DNA of 64,000 nt, taken from contig JAHDID010000008.1 in NCBI GenBank assembly GCA_020630975.1, positions 119,855 through 183,854 on the forward strand. Direction: 5' to 3'. Position 1 is the first letter of the stretch. Every line of letters starts with the position of its first letter. The translations under genes were made by a program, and so were the position numbers. Positions 47,552 through 59,100 of the stretch are shown here, one piece after another. The notes under the pieces are model-generated. The model saw only the letters and a list, made by a program, of their open reading frames with translations. It was not told the DNA's origin and did not search any database. The stretch comes from Verrucomicrobiota bacterium. GTDB lineage: Bacteria; Verrucomicrobiota; Verrucomicrobiia; Verrucomicrobiales; DEV007.

Positions 47552-49099
47552 CTAGCGTGATCTACCGAAGAGCTTACGGCCTAGATTATTCAGACCCGCC
47601 TGAGACTTCGCCGCCACAGGCACTGCCTGGACAGAAGCTGGCTGCATCACCACTGGTGTTGCCACTAGATCGGCGACTTTCTCTGCGCAATTTGCAGGTG
47701 CAGGCTCATCACATGGTGCTGGGCACTTCGGAGCAGTAAACTCATCGACCTCTTCAGGTGTCAAAAATGCCTTCCTCGACGCCCAGCTGTCAGAACGATC
47801 GTCACAAAGAGCGAGCTTTTGCTTAGCATAATCACCTATCACAGACGAGGCAAATCGCCCCTGCTCACCAAGCGTCCTGACCTTGGAGGAAATCACTGTA
47901 TAGCGCGAGTCAATCTCCTGCGTCCTAGCCTCAAAGTACTCGTTTCGCACATCGAGCAGATCGATCAAGCTCTGCATACCGATATCAAACTGCTCCTCGT
48001 AGTCACCAATCACCTTGCTCATCCGATTGGAGTAATTTGCGAATGAGTTGACTGAACGATTTGCAGAATCCAACTCGGTAGCTAGCAACGATTGGTTATA
48101 CATACAATCCTTCTGAGCCGCACGAACTAGCTCAGCAGCATTCTCTACCTTGTGCTTGTAGTAACGCTGATTGGCGCGATTCGCCCCACCCGTCGACAAA
48201 TCCCACGACATAGTGAACATAGCACTCAGTTCATTATCACTACCCGCTACACCGATATTATTCTCGCCACGTGAAGCACCGAGATCGAGATATACCTGAG
48301 GCACACGCAGCCCTGCCTGCGCACGAGCCTGATGGATAGCGGCAGCCAGAGCAGACTGCGATGCTAGAAATTCCCAATTCGCCTCGCAGCACTTACCACC
48401 ATTGAAATTAGCTACTGGCAACGATAGGCAGTTAAAATCTGGCCTCTTGCCAATCAATCTTTCAAATCGAGCGATCGCCTCCTCCCGCTTGATCTCCTGC
48501 ATGTCAGCGCGATTCATCGCCTTGCTCAGTCGGCCCTGTATCAACTGAGTCTGCGTGCGAACTTCACCTCCCGCTTCGCGAATCCTCAAATTTTCCAGCA
48601 TGCGCTTGTGATCAGCCACATTCTGCTGAGCTAACTTCATCTGCTCGTCGGTGCGAAACAACTCTAAGTAAACTTCGGCCAAGTCTACGATCCGATCCTC
48701 GATCATACCCATTTGCAGGTATCGAGCTGCCTCGTAATTATTGAATGTCGACTCAGAAGAGTTCTTAGTCGTGCCTCCATCGAACACCAACTGACGAAGC
48801 GAAACTCCAATATCTCTAGAGAACAAACCAGTCGTAGATGAGGTCCCTGTCAGCCCGTCGGTGGTTCTGGTCCGCTCAATACCACCGGTAGAAGCATTAG
48901 CGCTGATCTGTGGTTTCAACCCAGCACGAGCCGCATTCCATGACTCGTAAGTGGCCCTGCTGTCAGCATTAACAGCGAGCAACTCCGGCTCATTGTCCAG
49001 CATCATGCGCACAGCCTGATTGAAGGTCTGTGCCTGGCAGGGATATACAGCTACGCCAACAAGCGCAGCCAAGAGGCCTAAGGGTTTTTTATAGTTCAT
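47552..49099 (-). CDS. TolC family outer membrane channel of the type I secretion system
   Basis: A 515-residue protein with signal peptide (MNYKKPLGLLAALVGVAVYPCQA) and OEP/TolC fold: repeats with alternating heptads such as YLELFRTDEQMKLAQQNVADHKRMLENLRIREAGGEV near residue 145 (length quoted in parts) and SLIDLLDVRNEYFEARTQEIDSRY near residue 385. The C-terminus has Cys-rich, Pro-rich material (APKCPAPCDEPAPANC), a feature not seen in E. coli TolC. It has its own AT-rich upstream region but neighbours the HlyD and ABC genes, so it very likely forms the outer membrane exit for the giant adhesin. Confidence 0.88.
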   Translation of the reverse strand: MNYKKPLGLLAALVGVAVYPCQAQTFNQAVRMMLDNEPELLAVNADSRATYESWNAARAGLKPQISANASTGGIERTRTTDGLTGTSSTTGLFSRDIGVSLRQLVFDGGTTKNSSESTFNNYEAARYLQMGMIEDRIVDLAEVYLELFRTDEQMKLAQQNVADHKRMLENLRIREAGGEVRTQTQLIQGRLSKAMNRADMQEIKREEAIARFERLIGKRPDFNCLSLPVANFNGGKCCEANWEFLASQSALAAAIHQARAQAGLRVPQVYLDLGASRGENNIGVAGSDNELSAMFTMSWDLSTGGANRANQRYYKHKVENAAELVRAAQKDCMYNQSLLATELDSANRSVNSFANYSNRMSKVIGDYEEQFDIGMQSLIDLLDVRNEYFEARTQEIDSRYTVISSKVRTLGEQGRFASSVIGDYAKQKLALCDDRSDSWASRKAFLTPEEVDEFTAPKCPAPCDEPAPANCAEKVADLVATPVVMQPASVQAVPVAAKSQAGLNNLGRKLFGRSR

Positions 49100-49508
49100 T
49101 GTGTCCGACGGAAGACTGAACGAAATATTAGGATGTGTCTAACACTTTTTTTTGAGCAATATCTTGAATGACACGTATTCGAGATTTCTTAATATTTAAA
49201 AAAAACAACACGAAACCCCATTGTATCGACAAGCCCAAAACTATCTCTAACTCGCTAAAAACCAGAACACAGGACGCCAAAATCAATAATCTCCTACGTT
49301 CCAATAGATTGTTAAGACCTCTTAAATATTTGTTTATACTGAGTATTTAATTTCAAAACAATCAAGCATCTCTTGTAAGTTTTTAAACTTTTATAATTAC
49401 CCTTAAAGGGATTTTCTGAAATTTTTTGCTCTTTATCAAAAAAAATTGGCCAGGAAACCCTGGCCAATCGAAATTCTGCTTTAAGAATGCTTAGAAAGTC
49501 AGCCCCTT
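49100..49508. other. AT-rich gap between HlyD and TolC genes
   Basis: About 409 bp with no credible gene; the one plus-strand frame in it (49168-49350) is low-complexity. The right end (49436-49468) holds a terminator for the HlyD transcript. The left end next to 49099 should carry the tolC promoter. Long A and T runs dominate, and the strand-symmetric composition suggests a regulatory spacer rather than a degraded gene. Confidence 0.6.
49436..49468 (-). terminator. Intrinsic terminator after the HlyD gene
   Basis: Minus-strand sense ATTGGCCAGG, 4-nt loop, CCTGGCCAAT (49468-49445), perfect 10-bp stem followed by a run of T. It ends the adhesin-ABC-HlyD transcript. Confidence 0.92.
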
Positions 49509-50711
49509 TTAGCGCTCGGTCATCGAATTAATTACAGTTCTATGGAGTGGTTTTGACAAGTATTGCAATACAGTCCGACGTCCTGTGATCACATCCACCT
49601 CCGCAATCATACCCGGCAAGATATCGAGCTCCTTACCCTCCTTCATCAATTTACCTTCAGAATTCCGGACTTTGATTTGGTAATAATGCTCACCATCCAC
49701 TTCATCCAAAATCGTATCGGCACTGATATGCTCTACGACACCATTCAGACTCCCATACATCGAAAAGTCATAAGCGGTGAATTTGATTTTAGCTTGGTTA
49801 CCAGGTTTGAGGAAACCAATATCAGACGGTTTGATTTTAGCCTCGACCAATAGCGTGTCATCTACTGGCACCAGATCCATAATAGACTCACCGGGCTGAA
49901 TGACGCCACCTACAGACTTGATATGGATCTTATTGATCGTGCCATTCACAGGAGATCTTACCGTCGTGCGAGTCAGGCGGTCTTGATGCCCCTCTACCAG
50001 CTCAGTGGTACTTTCCCACTTGGTATTAGCCTCGTTATAAGCCTCGAGCGCACCATTCCGATACTCATTTCGCAGCTCCTCGATCTGCCCTTTCAGCTCA
50101 TTGACCTCTCGCTCCAATCTCAGCATATCGACCTTTGGTGCCACCTTTCGCTCTACCATCGGCCGCAGTAGCCCCAGCTCATCAGAGGCCAGCTCTAAGC
50201 TACGAGCCAACACATTCTCGCGCTTCTGCAAATCTTCGCGACGCTGATTAAAGAGACGAGTCTCACTCTCTACTAGATCAGGGCGCTCATCCTTGATCCT
50301 CTGGGAGAAACTCACCAAGGCCTGTCCCTTGGACTCTGCCAAATGTCTAGCCCTGACAGCCTCTAGCGCATCGCGCTGCACTAAGTTCTCCCGGTAAGTC
50401 GCGGCCGACTGAGTATCATCGATACGAGCGAGGATGTCACCCTTCTTGACGGCCTGACCCTCCCGAACACTGAGCTCAGCGAGAATACCACCTTCGAGAT
50501 TCTGAATCGTCTGAACCGAAGATGATGGAATCACCTTGCCATGGCCTTTTGTGATCTCGTCTAGATAGGCAAATGCCGACCACCCGACAATGATTGCAAA
50601 CGTCGCAATCATGCCGAAGAGCAAAAAGTTTGCTCCATTGATACGCTGCCCTTTTACAGCCAGCTTAGCATCACGCACGAAGTCGATATCGTGATTATTT
50701 ATAGATTTCAT
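49509..50711 (-). CDS. HlyD family type I secretion adaptor (LapC-like)
   Basis: A 400-residue membrane fusion protein: one membrane segment near residue 30 (FLLFGMIATFAIIVGWSAFAY), a long coiled coil (about 110-270) with repeated R/E/L heptads, and the C-terminal HlyD beta-barrel with IKPSDIGFLKPGNQAKIKFTAYDF near residue 302. It joins the ABC transporter in the inner membrane to the TolC channel. It lies 49 bp after the ABC gene. Start context is AT-rich with no Shine-Dalgarno. Confidence 0.9.
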   Translation of the reverse strand: MKSINNHDIDFVRDAKLAVKGQRINGANFLLFGMIATFAIIVGWSAFAYLDEITKGHGKVIPSSSVQTIQNLEGGILAELSVREGQAVKKGDILARIDDTQSAATYRENLVQRDALEAVRARHLAESKGQALVSFSQRIKDERPDLVESETRLFNQRREDLQKRENVLARSLELASDELGLLRPMVERKVAPKVDMLRLEREVNELKGQIEELRNEYRNGALEAYNEANTKWESTTELVEGHQDRLTRTTVRSPVNGTINKIHIKSVGGVIQPGESIMDLVPVDDTLLVEAKIKPSDIGFLKPGNQAKIKFTAYDFSMYGSLNGVVEHISADTILDEVDGEHYYQIKVRNSEGKLMKEGKELDILPGMIAEVDVITGRRTVLQYLSKPLHRTVINSMTER

Positions 50712-50760
50712 GAAGTTATTTGAATAAGGGTTAAAAATAAATTTTTCTGCTTAGTAGCGA

Positions 50761-53058
50761 CTAGCCAGACAGTTGAGATGCATTTCTTGGCTGTCCTTCC
50801 TGCGCAGGCTGATTTTCTCGTTGATGAGCTTGAGGCAGCTTGGGTGCAGCTGATGTCACGGGCTTACTACCTTTGATCACTTGATCTCGAGGGCCATCGG
50901 CGATGACCTTTCCTTTTTCGAGGATGATGACGCGATCGACGAGTTTCAGCAGACCCGATTTGTGGGTCGACAGGATGAGAGTGCTCTCCGACTGCTCCAC
51001 ATAGTTTTTGATATTGCCGATCAACTGCGTCTCAGTCGCGTGATCCATAGCAGCCGTAGGCTCATCAAAAAGCAGTAGCTCAGGTGTGCCCATTAGCGCT
51101 CTGGCCAAACAGACCGCCTGGCGCTGCCCACCTGACAGTGAGCATCCCCCCTCGCTGATGTGCATATCCAAACCTTCTGGGTGACTTCTTACGAATTCCG
51201 CTACACCAGCGATAGATAGCGCACGCCAGATATCTTCATCCTCGGTCCAGGGGTGTCCTACCGTAATGTTCTCCCGCAGCGTGCCATAGAGTAGCTGATT
51301 GTCCTGTGGCATGTAGGCGATATTTTTGCGCAGATCGACAGGAGTGACCTGACGGATATCAAACCCACTCACATCGATGCGCCCTTCGGTCGGCTCATAG
51401 AGAGACAGGAGCAATTTCATGAGCGTGGTCTTTCCAGAACCGTTTCGGCCCAACAGTCCAACCTTCTCGCCCTTTTCGATAGTGATATTCACATCGGACA
51501 ACACATCAATAGTCTCCGCAGACGGGTATGAAAACTTCAAGCCTGTCGTGGCGATGGTCGGAGAGAAATCGGTGATACTGATCTTCTTCTCCTCATCCTC
51601 TTCCTCGCGAGGCATTTTCATGATGTCGTTCAAACCTTTGAGTGAACGGCGCGACTGCTGCAGCCTGGATAGAAGCGATGCTAACGCATTAAGCGGAGCC
51701 ATACCTCGCTGGGAAAGAATCACACAAGCGATCATCGCACCCATCGTCATCGAGCCGCCCAACACTTGGTAGAAAGCAACAAACACAATAGCGATCGACA
51801 CCAAATGATTGATCAATGCCGTCGAATTGATGGCTGCCTGGGAATACCATCTGGATTTACCATCTGCTTTCGCACAGGTATTGATACAGTCTTCCATACG
51901 CTTCTGCAGCACCGACTCACCACGAGTGGCTTTGACTGTCTCGAGGGCATTGAGCGATTCAATCACCATCGCGTGGCGCTGGTTCGTCGCTTGGTAGCTC
52001 TGCTTCACAGCCTTGCCCATGGGTATCTGCACGCACATCGCGATCATCATCACCAGAAAGGCACCCGCGACCATAGGGATCGCAGCAGGCCCGCCTAGGC
52101 AGAACACTACGAATGCAAACAGGAACACAAACGGCAGATCAACCAGCGTAGCCAAAGTGGCACTGGTGAAAAACTCTCGCAGTCCTTCATAAGCACGCGC
52201 CTGACTCGCCAGAGTACCTCCAGAGTCAGGACGAGCCGAGAACTTCATCGCCATCATCTGCTCAAACAGTTTTGAACCCATAATCAGGTCGGCTCTGTGA
52301 CCCGCGCGATCGACCATAAAGGTTCTCAAGCTCTTCAGGCAAAACTCCAAGACATAAGCCAGCAAAGCACCAGCTCCTAAGACAAAGAGAGTTTCATGAG
52401 CCTGATTTGGCACCACTCGATCATACACATTCATCACAAACAGTGATGAGGCGAGAGCCAGCGTATTGATCACCACTGAGGCCAAGGCAACTCTAGCATA
52501 GAAACCACGGAATCCCCACAAGGTGCCCCAGAACCAATTCTTAGAGCGTTTCTCCATCTTTATCTCAGAACGCGCCTCAAACTTGTGCTCAGGCTTCACC
52601 ATGATGGCATAGCCGGAATACATTTTCTTGATCTCAGAATTAGCGACTGTCTCCGAAGCATCCCCTACCTGAGAGAAAAACACTTCGGACTCTTTCTTAC
52701 CCTTCTTTGTGAGAAGCAAAACTTCATCCCCTTCACCCAGTAAAACTACCGGCAAAACAGCTTCGTGAATCTGCCTCCAGGAACGCTTCACAATCGCCGC
52801 TTTAAAACCACTCCGCTCAGCTGCTCTCACAAACAACTTAGGAGTCAACTTACCGTCCTGTAGCGCTAGACCTGCTATAGCGCTATCTGCATTCAGAGAA
52901 ACAGCGTGTAGTTTTCCTAAGGTTTTCAGAGCACACAACAGCGGATCGGACATCGACACTTGTGGCATCACCTTTGGTTCTTGATTTTCAGCACTAGGCT
53001 GCTGCATTTCGTCTTCTGGCATTTCCTGCTCAGAATTCATATTCTGGGGGTTATTCAT
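50761..53058 (-). CDS. Type I secretion ABC transporter with degenerate C39 domain
   Basis: A 765-residue export protein. A Gln/Glu/Pro-rich start (1-30) precedes a C39-like domain (about 38-165) that has no Cys and so cannot cleave the cargo leader, as in HlyB/LapB-type exporters. The permease domain (about 175-480) has six hydrophobic segments; the ATPase has Walker A GRNGSGKT (537-544), signature LSGGQ (641-645), Walker B LLLFDEP (661-667) and H-loop His699. A Pro/Gln-rich tail follows. Its position next to the giant adhesin gene and the HlyD gene makes the adhesin its most likely substrate. Confidence 0.92.
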   Translation of the reverse strand: MNNPQNMNSEQEMPEDEMQQPSAENQEPKVMPQVSMSDPLLCALKTLGKLHAVSLNADSAIAGLALQDGKLTPKLFVRAAERSGFKAAIVKRSWRQIHEAVLPVVLLGEGDEVLLLTKKGKKESEVFFSQVGDASETVANSEIKKMYSGYAIMVKPEHKFEARSEIKMEKRSKNWFWGTLWGFRGFYARVALASVVINTLALASSLFVMNVYDRVVPNQAHETLFVLGAGALLAYVLEFCLKSLRTFMVDRAGHRADLIMGSKLFEQMMAMKFSARPDSGGTLASQARAYEGLREFFTSATLATLVDLPFVFLFAFVVFCLGGPAAIPMVAGAFLVMMIAMCVQIPMGKAVKQSYQATNQRHAMVIESLNALETVKATRGESVLQKRMEDCINTCAKADGKSRWYSQAAINSTALINHLVSIAIVFVAFYQVLGGSMTMGAMIACVILSQRGMAPLNALASLLSRLQQSRRSLKGLNDIMKMPREEEDEEKKISITDFSPTIATTGLKFSYPSAETIDVLSDVNITIEKGEKVGLLGRNGSGKTTLMKLLLSLYEPTEGRIDVSGFDIRQVTPVDLRKNIAYMPQDNQLLYGTLRENITVGHPWTEDEDIWRALSIAGVAEFVRSHPEGLDMHISEGGCSLSGGQRQAVCLARALMGTPELLLFDEPTAAMDHATETQLIGNIKNYVEQSESTLILSTHKSGLLKLVDRVIILEKGKVIADGPRDQVIKGSKPVTSAAPKLPQAHQRENQPAQEGQPRNASQLSG

Positions 53059-53156
53059 GATTATGAGGGTTTCTTTCTAACTTTAAATTAAATTGGGTAA
53101 ATAGACTCCTAACAGGGATTGGACCTATCTAGGTAATCAACTGAGGGGATAAAGGG

Positions 53157-56100
53157 CTATACATTGCCTTGAGATGCGATCAGATCATCATCGCTAGAGC
53201 TAGAGGGCATAGCGCCGCCATCACTCACCTCTGCATTTGGCTGAGCTGGCGGGCTCGGCGCTTCTTCGTCGATCGTGACCGTCTCACCAGTTTCGGTGAC
53301 GACCTCGATCGGCTGCTCCTCATCGGAGACCAACTCGCTATAGTCAAACTCTGCATCGGCTGCAATACCAGTGGAGCCATCGCTGAAGACCACCTCGGAC
53401 TCGCCGTGCACCATCACATCGCCATCGGCTGACTCATAGCTCACACCATCGCTGACCAAGCCGATCGACTCGATACCTGCCTCCTCGAGGCTGATCATCT
53501 CGCCATCACCGACCTCGCCATCTCCATCAGCGTCTTGCCAGATTTTGAATTCGCCGAACTGCTCATCATCGGCAGACAGAATACCATCATTATTGGTATC
53601 GAAACCAGCTCGAAGACCTTCAAGGTCAGTAGCGCCTTCATCACCGTAATCGGCGAAGGCGAACTCACTACGTCCATCGACTAAACCATTATCATTGGCA
53701 TCGTGAATGAGCACAGCATCGTCCTCACTCGCCCAGGCTGTCTGCTCCTGCACACCATCGCCATCGACATCCATTTCGATCCCATCGGCGATCGAGTTGA
53801 ACTCAGCCCCATCTCCATCAAGATCAATCACAACGGGGGGCACCGAAGCCGGCACATGATACATCTCAATATCATCGATCATGAAATCATTACCTGAATC
53901 ACCAGCAGTGTTCTTCAGCACGATATCAACAGAAGAAGCGGTATTCACAAACGAGAAAGACACATCCTGCCACTGCCCGACCGCAGCAATGTCTCCACTA
54001 TCAAAAGAATCAATCAATGTGGCACCATCGTACACCTCTAGAACAAGATTCGGTGCCCCACCTGCGTAGGTCCTCAATATCGATGCGCCTAACTTATAGG
54101 TATCGCCTATGACCAAATCACTAACTGTTGCACGATACAGCATGCCATCGTTGTTGAACGCCATTGCACGCCCGTTTGCATCGCCCGTCCTATCGCCCGG
54201 GAAATTGTCAGCGACCCACGCCCCATCTTCCGCTGCAGTAAACTCAGAATCGATGGCATACTGGTCCGCACCAATCTGAATCGCACCACCATCAAGACCA
54301 TTTGATCCGGTGCCATCCTCATAGACATAATCACTGGTCGCAGAATTATTGAGACCGGAAAGATCAGTTCGTCCACCCTGACCGAAAGTCTCTCTGAAAA
54401 CCAGATCAGAATTATCATCGTCCCCGTCATAAGGATTGGTCATCCCTCCGCCAGGCAGCAAGTCAGACCCCGTCACATTTCCACCAGAAACAGAACCATC
54501 GCCATTCGATGCTCCATCAATGGTACCATCTGAGCTCACAGCAGAAGCACCCGCCTCAGTAGCGTCAAATACGCCACCACCATCGCTGTCTGTATCGAAC
54601 CGATCATAAACTCCATCACCATCGGAATCCACATCCGTAGTCCCATCCACCACGTCTCCAGACGCAGTCCTAAATCGCACTTCGCTCATTTCCCCAGAGG
54701 AACCATGAAAGAACGAAGTCAAAGTCAACTGCACATGATACAACCCTGACCCTAACTGAAGGTCATCAAGACTTAACGGGACACCAAAAGCCAGAGCAGA
54801 CGGGGCACTATTGGAACCCGAATAAACCTGCTCACCATCACTGTTCCAGATCGTTAAGTCATAGGACTTAGGTTGCTCAGCAACACTGCCACCGACACCA
54901 CCGAACATGTCAAAACCAGTGATAACCTGGCCACCAGAAACAATCAGCTCATAGTTAAAGGAAGGCGTTTCACCAGTAGAGTAACTGAATGCAATACCAT
55001 TAATAGAGGAGGAATCATTCACCACACCGTCAAATGTCGTCCTAGGATCTCCATAGACCCCACTAACAAGGTTAGCATCGGTAGAAACAAGCTTAAGCGC
55101 CCTTTCATAGACATCCGCGATACCATCATTATCGTCATCAACATCCAAAGAGTTAACAACGCCATCCGCGTCAGCATCATCGACATCTCTATACAAGCTC
55201 TCCTGAACCTCAAAACTCACAACCTTTTCAAATTCATTCCCAGCACTATCAGTCACCCTAACAGTGAAAGAATGACTAGTGGCTACATTGTAATCCAACG
55301 ACTGGCCGGCGAGCAGACGAATCTCATCTCCGACAATCTCAAACTGACCATCATTAGCGATCACATTACCACCAAGCCCATCCAACAGCACATAAGTGTA
55401 AGTATCATCATCCTCACTGTCCGTATTATAGAGTTTAGCCACCGTGCTCCCTTGATCCACCGAGTCTGACACTGCCATCGAGAACGTGCGCACCTGGAAG
55501 ATACTCCGCTCTCCCTGATCATTATTCTGACCAAACATAAAGGCGATATCACCATTATCATTCTGAGTCACAAACGGACTAAAATTAATCCCGACATCCT
55601 GAGCCACGATTAACTCGCCTCCAACTTTGTTACCATCACTGTCAAACCGCTGAGCTCGGACATCCATGTTATCTTCCCGAGCCTCCGCATTATCCCAAGT
55701 CACTATAAATCCGCCATCATTCAATTCAGTGACATCATAGTATCTCTGCTGACCATCCACCACCGTAGTCACTACGAACTCACTCCCTACGAAGGTTCCG
55801 TTCACCGTATCATAGACACGCCCAAAGATTCCTGTTTGGTTAGCCGTTGAGCCACCATCCTCGGAGCGATAAGCCTCCCAAATCACTGCTACTTTACCAT
55901 CGCTTAGCGCGATAATATTGGGGTTCTGTTGGTGATAGAGAAATGTTTCATTAACCAACACCCCAGAACCGACCTTATTTCCTGCAGCATCAAACTGAAC
56001 CAATTCAATATCTCGGTAATGCCCACCTGACACGCTATCACTTTCATAGACGACTACGAAACCTCCGTCCTCGAGCCCCACACCATTAGCCTGTAACTGG

Positions 56101-59100
56101 TGGTTAGCAGTGGTGTGGTTGACAACGAAAGCACTACCATCCAGACGACCGTCGGTATCGAAACGCTGAGCCACAATAGAGTGCCCACTTCCGTCGGTCT
56201 CACCCACCGTAGTAGAGTGATTTCTGTAGATTCCCACGTAGCCTCCATCTTTCAGTGCAATCACATCATCTGCATTCTCCCAGCCACCATATTCACTCAT
56301 AATAACTCGCCCACCGATCTGCTGCCCATCAGGGCCAAACCTTATCACTGCAGGCGTATCGGTATTACTACCCGAATCCCCACCCCGAACCGTAAAAGTC
56401 AGGACAAAACCACCATCTTCCAGACGGTCGGCCTGAGGGCCCCATCCGCCTGAGATATTAATTTGACCACCCACGGCATTACCATCTGGATCGACTTCCT
56501 GGCCTCTCACCCAGCCACCACTCTCATAGAACATCATGAAATTACCGTTCTCGAGTGCAACCAATTCACCGCGATAGAAGCCTGTCACAACCTCCGCAGA
56601 TACATCATCTTTCACAGTCACCACTTCTGTACTCAGATTTACCTGAGCATGACCAATCGCTACACCCACATTATTCTGCCAGGTGAGCGCCACATCGCCA
56701 TTAGCAAGCTCTGCAAGTTTGATCTGACTCTGATCCGCAGAGCGATCATCAACAAGAATCTCACTGCCGATCTTTGCTCCGCTAGCGTCGAACTGCTGGA
56801 TATAAACATCATATTCACTACCATTATAACCACGCCACGCGACCGCGAAGCCTCCATTAGAAAGAGCCAACAATTCTGAGTGAATCTGTGCAGAAGCGGT
56901 AGTGGTATTAGCCACAAATTCAGAGGTAACCACATTCGACTCCACACCATCCGGTCCGTAGATCTTAGCTGCGATCCCCCAGTGATTGCCATCAACATTG
57001 TAGCTAGAATACACCACCACAATATTTCCGCCGGTAAGTGTCTCAATATCAATCCCGTGCTCACCCTGCTGACTAGCGGTCACTTCATTAATAATAAATT
57101 CATTTCCTTGAGGAACACCATCCGCATCGACCTTACGCCCAATAACAGCATAATTACTACCATCCTGACCATTACTAGCCCATACCGCTAAGTATCCTCC
57201 ATCATTAGTCGCCGCAGCATCGGCATGGATCCCCTGAACTGATGGAGTAAACTGATTCAGCTGAGTGTCACCTGAAGTGACTTCTGTGAGACCAAACCCA
57301 ACAGGGTCATACTCGAACACCTTGGTTTCGGTATTCCAGGCACGATCGCCTTGCTCATTACCCCATACGACAGCAACACGATTGTTATCCAGAACGGTGA
57401 TATCGTGAACCTGCTGCTGACGGCCACCATCATCATTGACACGAGTCCTTGCTGTCAGTTCTGTGGAGAAGTCAGAATCCCAGACCGAAACCTGAAGTCC
57501 TGAATAACTCCCGTCGTAAAACTGCTCAATGAATAACCAATTTCCATCAGCAAGCTGCTGGACCTCCTGACCTCCACCCCAGTTGATATATCCTGCGTGG
57601 GTGTCAGTGTATAAGATTCGAGCACTTCCATCAGCATCACCGTTCGCATCAAAACGCTGAGCAAAGGTAGAACCACCTCTCCAACCATTGCTAGCCACAT
57701 AGATCATATCATATGATCCATCCGCATATGTGGCAAAGATTGGTCGAGGAGTGGGCGCTGCTGTATTGGCAACAGCGAAGCCTTCATCATTGGCCACTAA
57801 CTCACCATGAGCGGACAACTGAATATCAGTCGGTGCATCATTGGTTCCTGTAACGGACACTGCCACAGTCTCAATGTATGTCGCGCCCTGAGAGTCGGTC
57901 ACCTGCACCTTTACCGTGTGATTACTTCTCACATCAGCATTGAATGCAGCTCCCGATTTGATCGCCAACTCATTACCGTTGACCACTTCAAAGAAATCGT
58001 ATTCCAGAGGGTCGTCATAGACCACCTGAAAGGTGAAGGTATCATCGATATCTGGATCATCAGCATCTAGGGTACCTATCACAGAGCCTGCCCCTGTCGT
58101 ATCAGCGATCACCACCTCCATCACATCCTCTTCAGTGGCCGCGTTATTATCCTCTATCCGAATATTCGTGGGGCCGTCGATACCGCCGTAAACCTGGATC
58201 TCAACTGTCGTTGATAACGTCAATCCACCAGAGTCCTCCACTTCCACGTCGATCGAGTAGGAGTGAACGAACTCTGAGAGGTTATCGAACATCTCACCAG
58301 CCTTCAGCCATACCTCATTTCCGTTGATAATCTCTAACTTTCCGGTCGGATCATTGATCAGCGTATAGGTATGACTGTCTCCATCGTCAATATCATTGTT
58401 GGACAGTGTGGCTAGAATAACAGGACCTGCGATCTCTTCATCCCCCATCTGCTGAAAGTGTCGAATCTGAATACCCTCGTTATTAGCACCCTTCGTGTCT
58501 TCCATATGCCAGGTGAATACGACATCGCCATTCACGAGTTCTGCAGCGGCGGGGTATCCATGACTATCTAGTGAAGTATCAGTGGTCTGAGGTACCGTAA
58601 CTTTTGTTTCCGGCCCCATAGGGTTACCATCAGCACCATATCGCTGCATCCACACTTCCGGCTGGTCGACACCATTATCATGGTTGCTCTTCCAAGTGAT
58701 GATGAAGCCGCCATCAGACAAGCCAATCACTTCTGGCTGGGACTGATGACCAGTCCCCGTTGGATTGGCAACGAATTTACCTCCTACAGAAGAGCCATCA
58801 GCGCCTACACGAAGGGCCATAATAGAACCATAGTCACCGTCTTCACCACCACTGCTCTCCCATACCATAACATAGCCACCATCTTTCAGTGCAGCGACCT
58901 TGGTGAAGCCCTGATCACCAGCATCAGAGCTAGTTCGGTTTACCTCGTTTCCAGCCGCAGTGCCATCCGCATTGATGCGACGGATCATCGAATCGCCTCC
59001 AGCGGAATCCCAGGTCACCATATATTGCCCGTTGGTAAGACCTGCCACAGACACGACACTATCAGTCGCGACGGCACTCTGACTCACCAACACTTCACCA

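Noticed and set aside
49168..49350. 60-residue plus-strand frame in the AT-rich gap
   Set aside because: Low-complexity Lys/Asn/Leu composition, no ribosome-binding site, no recognisable family.
53157..55000. RTX nonapeptide calcium repeats
   Set aside because: Only DxDxDG-type EF-hand-like and thrombospondin-3-like loops are present; no GGxGxDxLx series.
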